Part shown: one piece after another, positions 42,884-47,308 of the stretch
How the letters are laid out: each line of letters starts with the position of its first letter
Numbering within the stretch: position 1 is the first letter of the stretch
Source: Psychrobacter sp. UBA5136
Lineage (GTDB): Bacteria; Pseudomonadota; Gammaproteobacteria; Pseudomonadales; Moraxellaceae
DNA: 47,308 nucleotides
Assembly: GCF_002414005.1 (NCBI RefSeq)
Contig: NZ_DHYG01000033.1
Coordinates: forward strand, 1-47,308
Direction: 5' to 3'
Made by a program: the position numbers and the translations under genes
The notes under the pieces: generated by a model
Told to the model about the DNA's origin: nothing
Seen by the model: the letters and a program-made list of their open reading frames with translations, nothing else
Database searches by the model: none

Positions 42884-43215
42884 CGTAAATAAAGAAGGAA
42901 AATAGAGTTGCTGAATACTTTTTTCTATCAAAATGCTTTACAGGCAAAAATGCTTATAAAGAGACTTTCTTGGGTGTAATTCTTCAAGGATTTGTTACGC
43001 AATTCATTATCGGCAGTAACAAAGCCAAGACATCATATTTCAAACGATAATAATTATCAACATGTAAATGATAATTGTTTTTATTTACAAACCGAAAAAA
43101 TGTTGCCATAATATTTTCCGTTCAATATCGCTGCTATTTTTTATGCATTTGTTTCTTTAACTGATAAAGCTAAGCTGATTGGTTTTTTATTACCAACTAT
43201 TTTATGGAGAGAATT
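42884..43215. promoter_or_regulatory. Divergent iron-regulated promoter region of the heme island
   Basis: A 332-base non-coding interval between the leftward receptor gene and rightward hmuS. Its middle holds the Fur sites at 43045-43086. The rest is AT-rich without other structure that I can support. The interval should contain both divergent promoters. Confidence 0.7.
43045..43086. promoter_or_regulatory. Fur boxes
   Basis: CGATAAT-A-ATTATCA (43045-43059) matches the 7-1-7 Fur consensus TGATAATnATTATCA at 13 of the 14 defined positions. A second, weaker site starts with TGATAAT at 43069-43075 and continues into T-rich sequence. They serve the divergent heme receptor and hmuS promoters. 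Confidence 0.85.
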
Positions 43216-44349
43216 ATGCGTCAACCATTATCGTTAACCAAAAAAAATACTGAGCTGTGGCAACAGTACCAAACGCTCAAAGCAAGAACGTCGATGCTGT
43301 TTCCGACAGAAGGGGCAGCGGCGCTAGGAGTGAGTGAGTTTGAGCTAATGCTCGCATCACCTTACAGTCAGTACATTGGTGAGCAGTGCAAAGCGGTGTT
43401 AAAGCAATTTGAAAACTTTGGCGAGGTTGAAAGCATCGTCAGAAATGAGCTGGCCGTACATGAAAAAACCGCGCCATATCACAATCTTAAGCTTGGTGAA
43501 AAGATGGGTTTGGCGCTCAATGTCGGTGGTTTAGATCTGCGATTTTTTATGTGGCAATGGCAGCACATGCTGGCAGTAACCGATACCAGCCGTGTCGACA
43601 AGCCTTCTTATAGTATTCAGTTTTATAACGCAGAGGGCGGCGCGATTGATAAAGTATATCTACGAGAATTAAGTGATGAGAATATTAGCCGTTGGCAAGC
43701 GATGATTGGGGCGCAGTTGCAAACGGTTGGTGCAGCTGAGGTGACATTAAAAGCGCAAGAGCCGCTTAATGAGTGGCGCTATAAGGCGCTGAGCGAGGCG
43801 GAGCGTACGCAGCTACAAAAAGGCTGGCAAGAGATGACGGATGTGCACCAGTTTCATTCATTACTAAAAAATCTTGATATCGATCGTGCTAGCAGCTACC
43901 AGCAGGCACCTGAAAAAATGACGCATCGACTGAATATGAGCGCTATCGAAGCGGTGTATGAAAAGGCCCGCGATGCCAAATGTCCAATTATGACGTTTGT
44001 TGGCAATAGTGGTTTGGTACAAATTCAAACGGGCACCGTACAGACGCTCAAGCGTGTGGGCGATTGGTTTAATGTGTTAGATAAAGACCATAATGACTTC
44101 ACTTTGCACTTAAAGGACAAGGCATTGGCGCAAGTATGGTGCGTTAAGCGTCCAACCAAAGATGGCATCGTGACTTGTATTGAAGGTTTTGATAATAAAG
44201 GATCTAGTGTATTTAGCGTATTTGGTCAGCGCATTGAAGGCACGCCTGAGCTTGTAGAGTGGCAGCAAATCGTCGCTCAGATTGTCGAAAAACACTCACA
44301 CACAGAAGCGTTAGTGCCCGTGATAATGGTTGAAGCAGAGGGCGCGTAA
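43216..44349 (+). CDS. hmuS: Hemin-degrading / heme-trafficking protein HmuS
   Basis: A 377-residue cytoplasmic protein of the HmuS/HemS/ChuS family, which takes heme from the ABC importer and stores, passes or degrades it. The two-fold repeat is visible. The first half has VLKQFENFGEVESIVRNELAVHEK. The second has IMTFVGNSGLVQIQTG, GDWFNVLDKDHNDFTLHLKD and VWCVKRPTKDGIVTCIEGFD, which are the most conserved family phrases. Length is slightly above the E. coli ChuS type. ATG 43216 is preferred because GGAGAG lies just before it; ATG 43204 has no ribosome site. It is the first gene of hmuSTUV. Confidence 0.92.
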   Translation: MRQPLSLTKKNTELWQQYQTLKARTSMLFPTEGAAALGVSEFELMLASPYSQYIGEQCKAVLKQFENFGEVESIVRNELAVHEKTAPYHNLKLGEKMGLALNVGGLDLRFFMWQWQHMLAVTDTSRVDKPSYSIQFYNAEGGAIDKVYLRELSDENISRWQAMIGAQLQTVGAAEVTLKAQEPLNEWRYKALSEAERTQLQKGWQEMTDVHQFHSLLKNLDIDRASSYQQAPEKMTHRLNMSAIEAVYEKARDAKCPIMTFVGNSGLVQIQTGTVQTLKRVGDWFNVLDKDHNDFTLHLKDKALAQVWCVKRPTKDGIVTCIEGFDNKGSSVFSVFGQRIEGTPELVEWQQIVAQIVEKHSHTEALVPVIMVEAEGA

Positions 44350-44380
44350 ACCAGTCATAAAAAATCAGTCATTAAATTTT

Positions 44381-44457
44381 GCGATGCTGCCAGTTATATA
44401 ACTGATACTCATACAACTGCCACTCACATAACGGATAAAGCATCGCGGTTGTGTGAG
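44381..44457 (+). repeat. Nested inverted repeats between hmuS and hmuT
   Basis: Three inverted repeats crowd the 183-base gap: GCGATGC (44381-44387) with GCATCGC (44440-44446); the perfect 14-base palindrome CAGTTATATAACTG (44391-44404); and CTCACATAAC (44423-44432) with GTTGTGTGAG (44448-44457, one wobble). The first and third cannot form together without a pseudoknot, so they may be alternative mRNA folds. Confidence 0.55.
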
Positions 44458-44532
44458 CGCTTTTGGATAATTCATAAACGCCAATTGTCCTATCAATCGG
44501 GTCGTTTTTACGTTAGCAAATTAGGAATGCGT

Positions 44533-45405
44533 ATGTCTTTTCAATTAGCACAATATACAAAAAAAATAATAGCAAAAAGTTCTTTAACAACAAGCTCATC
44601 TTTTAGCAGAGCAGCATTTAACATGGCCATCATGATTGGAACAGTTGCCGTGCCATCGCTTTCCGCTCAAGCTTATGAGCGCATTGTCGCGATGAGCCCA
44701 GATGTTGCAGATATCGTGGTGGCACTAGGCGCGAGCGATAAATTGGTTGGTAAAGATGCGACCAATAACAACCCAGCGTTAAAAAACGTGCCAGCCGTGG
44801 GCATGCACCGCAATATCACCGCCGAGTCGGTTTTGGCCGTCAAACCAGATTTGGCGCTTGGGAGTTATATGGTACAGCCGGCGAGTATTTATCAGCGGCT
44901 AAATGGTTTAAAGATTAAAGCCGTTAATGTGGCGCCTAAAGAGGAAGTAGCCACCTTTACCAGTAGTATCAAAACCATTGGCAGCTACGTGGGTAAAAAA
45001 TCCCAAGGGGCGCAGCTTGCGAAGCGTTGGAATGCCGGAATGAGTCCATTAGCAAAAACTGGCAAGCGGTATTTGCTGAGTTACGATGGCCGTATCGTGG
45101 CAGGAAAAGGGACGGTAGGGGATGAGCTGATTCGCCGAGCTGGCGGCATAAATGCTGCAAACGTCACAGGGCTAAAACCCATGTCACGTGAAGGTTGGCT
45201 TGCGGCCAAACCTGACGTCATTATCATCGCCGATCATAATCAGGCGGTCGTCGGCGGCGTTAGTAAATTTAGTAAGCGCCCAGAGATTGCGGCTAGTGCT
45301 GCTGGTAAAAATGGTGGCGTATACTTTTGGCCAGCTGATGACTTCTTACGGTATGGCTTAAACTCACCGCAAATTTTAAAAAGACTGCATTCATTAGCAA
45401 AATAG
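44533..45405 (+). CDS. hmuT: Periplasmic heme-binding protein HmuT
   Basis: A 290-residue class III substrate-binding protein for a heme ABC importer. The signal peptide runs to about residue 47 (IGTVAVPSLSAQA). The mature part starts YERIVAMSPDVADIVVALGASDKLVGKDATN, followed by ITAESVLAVKPDLALGS, the usual HmuT/ShuT core, and GWLAAKPDVIIIADH later. Where ShuT/PhuT have the heme-ligating Tyr in VGYMR, this protein has VGMHR (Met 91, His 92). ATG 44533 is chosen because AGGA lies six bases before it; ATG 44527 abuts that site. It follows hmuS after a structured gap and precedes the permease by 58 bases. Confidence 0.88.
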   Translation: MSFQLAQYTKKIIAKSSLTTSSSFSRAAFNMAIMIGTVAVPSLSAQAYERIVAMSPDVADIVVALGASDKLVGKDATNNNPALKNVPAVGMHRNITAESVLAVKPDLALGSYMVQPASIYQRLNGLKIKAVNVAPKEEVATFTSSIKTIGSYVGKKSQGAQLAKRWNAGMSPLAKTGKRYLLSYDGRIVAGKGTVGDELIRRAGGINAANVTGLKPMSREGWLAAKPDVIIIADHNQAVVGGVSKFSKRPEIAASAAGKNGGVYFWPADDFLRYGLNSPQILKRLHSLAK

Positions 45406-45463
45406 CCTAAGCAAATAAGCAGCCCAACAAATAATAACTTATACCAATAAAACGATATTTCAA

Positions 45464-46450
45464 ATGGCTCACACGATTTCTGCTTCTATCCCTACTCAAA
45501 GTGTTAAATATAAGACCAGACTGTATTACATGCTCGCCGCTGTCGTATCTGGGCTGCTCATTTGGTTGGGTCTTGGTATTGGCTTTGGCGACTGGTCAAG
45601 TCCTAACCATCTGGATGACACCATCTGGCAGCTACGTTATCCGCGGGTGGTGACGGCATTATTAGTGGGGATGGCGTTGTCAGTTAGTGGCGCCGCACTC
45701 CAGGCTTTATTTGAAAACCCTTTGGCTGATCCAAGTTTAATCGGTACCTCAGGCGGCGCCGCGCTTGGAGTTGTATTGGTGCTGGCGCTAGGCTTTGGTG
45801 GCGTTAGCATACCGCTTGCTGCCTTTATTGGTAGCGTCTTGGTGTGTTTGTTTATTCTTGCTTGCCATCGCTTTTTGGGTGGCGGGCAGATGGGCTTACT
45901 GATATTAGGGTTTGTTATCAGCGCTTTTTGTGCCGCTGTGGTCAGCCTGATTTTGTTTATGTCTGATGATATGGTGCTGCGCTCGGCGACCAATTGGCTG
46001 TCAGGCAGTATGACGGAAGCAGGTTTTGTGCCGCTGCGTTACTCAATTGGCAGTATGGTATTAGGGTTGGCTATTTTACTACCGTTAGGTCGCCAATTGG
46101 ATGGTCTTATGCTGGGTGAAGCCGCTGCTAAATCCTTGGGTATCAAGGTGGGCGTGGTTCGTTGTCTGGTCGTGATTGCCTCGGCATTACTGACAGGGGC
46201 AGCAGTGTCTTTAGCAGGCGTCATTGGCTTTATTGGCATGATGGTGCCAAACCTACTGGCTATTTTGTTTGGTGGCGGCCGTATGCGGCTGATGATTTGG
46301 TCTGGCTGGCTTGGGGCGATCTTACTACTTGTCATCGATGGTACGGCGCGGCATATTGCTTATCCTGTGGATGTGCCAGTTGGCATCGTTTTGGCGCTAC
46401 TTGGCGGTCCATTCTTTATTTGGTTGTTTGTGCGTAGTAGCCGCCGTTAA
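45464..46450 (+). CDS. hmuU: Heme ABC transporter permease HmuU
   Basis: A 328-residue FecCD/BtuC-type permease with about ten membrane helices, working as a homodimer with HmuV and HmuT. The family landmarks are WQLRYPRVVTALLVGMALSVSGAALQ, NPLADPSLIGTSGGAALG near 85-102, GVIGFIGMMVPNL near 255-267, and the final DVPVGIVLALLGGPFFIWL. The coupling-helix region that meets the ATPase is GEAAAKSLGI. No clear ribosome site precedes the ATG. It lies 24 bases before hmuV. Confidence 0.93.
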   Translation: MAHTISASIPTQSVKYKTRLYYMLAAVVSGLLIWLGLGIGFGDWSSPNHLDDTIWQLRYPRVVTALLVGMALSVSGAALQALFENPLADPSLIGTSGGAALGVVLVLALGFGGVSIPLAAFIGSVLVCLFILACHRFLGGGQMGLLILGFVISAFCAAVVSLILFMSDDMVLRSATNWLSGSMTEAGFVPLRYSIGSMVLGLAILLPLGRQLDGLMLGEAAAKSLGIKVGVVRCLVVIASALLTGAAVSLAGVIGFIGMMVPNLLAILFGGGRMRLMIWSGWLGAILLLVIDGTARHIAYPVDVPVGIVLALLGGPFFIWLFVRSSRR

Positions 46451-46474
46451 GCCCATTTCAATAGAGTAATAGTT

Positions 46475-47293
46475 ATGTTTGATACGTTTTTTACCTCTAC
46501 ATCTAGCCCAAATATTAACGTTCATACTGATGTTTATAGTAAGGACGCTGAATTGCTATGCATGCAAGACATACATATCTCGCATGGTAACAAGGTATTG
46601 TTAAAGGTAGATCATTTAACAGTAACCAGTCAAAAACTGGTTGCTTTTATTGGGCCAAATGGGGCGGGAAAAAGTACATTGCTGCATACGGTGTTGGGTC
46701 AGCATACGGGTACTGGTCTTAAAGCTGGCGGGCATATCACTATCCAAGGTCAAGCGGTCAATGAGGTTATGAATAAAGGCCATATTGCTTGGGTTGGACA
46801 ACATGAGCGCTTTGAGTTGCCGTTAAAGGTGCTCGACTATGCACTATTAGGCGTTTCGCCAAACCTAGCATGGTATCAGCGACCACATAACAATCATGTT
46901 GAGCGCGCGCAAAATTTATTACAGGAATTTGAATTATCAAGTTTGGCTAATGCCCGCGTGCAAACCTTATCAGGCGGTGAAAAACAGCGCTTGGCTATTG
47001 TACGGGCACTGATGCAAGATACTAAAATTATGATGTTCGATGAGCCGACCAATCATTTAGATATCCGTCATCAGCGTTTTTTGCTTCAATATTTGCATCA
47101 TTTGGTACGTCAGCAACAAAAAAGTATCCTTGTTGTCTTGCATGATTTGACCCAAGCGCATCGCTATACCGATGAGGTGGTGCTATTAAACGGTGGACAA
47201 ATCATTGCTCAAGGAACACCTGATAGTGTGATGACTAGTGAGCAGTTAAGCGATATTTATGATGTTGATATCAAATCGCATCAAACTGTATAG
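46475..47293 (+). CDS. hmuV: Heme ABC transporter ATP-binding protein HmuV
   Basis: A 272-residue ABC ATPase that powers heme import. Walker A is GPNGAGKST near 66-74, the Q-loop is VGQHERFEL, the signature is LSGGEKQR near 167-174, and Walker B is MMFDEPTNHLD. The H-loop is VLHDLTQAHRYTD. About 25 polar residues precede the usual start, so translation might begin a little downstream, but no better ribosome site is seen. The gene is complete and ends 15 bases before the window edge. Confidence 0.92.
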   Translation: MFDTFFTSTSSPNINVHTDVYSKDAELLCMQDIHISHGNKVLLKVDHLTVTSQKLVAFIGPNGAGKSTLLHTVLGQHTGTGLKAGGHITIQGQAVNEVMNKGHIAWVGQHERFELPLKVLDYALLGVSPNLAWYQRPHNNHVERAQNLLQEFELSSLANARVQTLSGGEKQRLAIVRALMQDTKIMMFDEPTNHLDIRHQRFLLQYLHHLVRQQQKSILVVLHDLTQAHRYTDEVVLLNGGQIIAQGTPDSVMTSEQLSDIYDVDIKSHQTV

Positions 47294-47308
47294 TCAAAAT
47301 ATCCTAAA

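Noticed and set aside
1..47308. CRISPR arrays, tRNA or rRNA genes, prophage or toxin-antitoxin modules
   Set aside because: No regularly spaced repeats, tRNA-like cloverleaf sequence, phage structural genes or paired small toxin-antitoxin genes were seen on either strand.

Overview
The window looks like a chromosome segment of a gammaproteobacterium of the family Moraxellaceae, most likely Psychrobacter. This is inferred from moderate GC content, a DcaP-type porin, an Acinetobacter/Psychrobacter-like dicarboxylate cluster and protein resemblances recalled from memory; no database search was possible. It has no tRNA, rRNA, CRISPR array or prophage. Two insertion sequences are present: the cut-off end of an IS5-type element at the left edge and one complete IS3-family element at 35432-36740.

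Layout. (1) 1-1962: start of an IS5-type transposase (minus), a bestrophin-like channel and an unrecognised protein. (2) 2027-14939, all on the minus strand: two glyco-operons flanking a CsbD-like stress gene. The downstream one holds four glycosyltransferases (7559 to 2027). The upstream one is a tight, mostly overlapping six-gene operon (14939 to 8661): otsB, otsA, an acyl-CoA-dehydrogenase-like flavoprotein, a PIG-L deacetylase, a NodS-like methyltransferase and a GT2 glycosyltransferase. Trehalose synthesis is thus physically coupled to four genes that could make or decorate an amino-sugar compound; this is the best candidate for an undescribed system. (3) 15206-16333: an M14 carboxypeptidase. 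(4) 16512-23870: metal resistance. A CadR-like MerR regulator diverges from a Cd/Zn/Pb ATPase with a textbook 19-bp-spacer promoter. A TauE/SafE transporter diverges from a CopG (DUF411) lipoprotein, a 58-residue Met/His-rich membrane peptide and a Cu(+) ATPase with two zinc-ribbon-like metal-binding modules.

(5) 24208-35347: a catabolic locus read outward from a divergent promoter at 27832-28147. Left arm: acyl-CoA dehydrogenase, AAHS-type MFS transporter, IclR regulator. Right arm: enoyl-CoA hydratase, 3-hydroxyacyl-CoA dehydrogenase, 3-oxoadipyl-CoA thiolase, AMP-forming acyl-CoA ligase, thioesterase, DcaP-like porin. This is a complete beta-oxidation route for a dicarboxylate such as adipate (porin, permease, CoA activation, four oxidation steps). 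A ligase stands where the Acinetobacter dca cluster has a CoA transferase. A shared 13-bp motif (CGCWATGCGGWAT) occurs only in the intergenic spaces of this locus and is a candidate IclR operator.

(6) 35432-36740: the IS3 element, flanked by a 3-bp target duplication and sitting on the end of the porin terminator. (7) 36973-38961: a fusion of protein-L-isoaspartate methyltransferase and erythromycin-esterase domains. (8) 39313-47293: a heme-uptake island. A HmuY-like lipoprotein and a TonB-dependent receptor (minus) diverge from hmuS-hmuT-hmuU-hmuV (plus) around a near-perfect 7-1-7 Fur box. Together they would bind heme at the surface, import it through the outer and inner membranes, and handle or degrade it in the cytoplasm under iron control.
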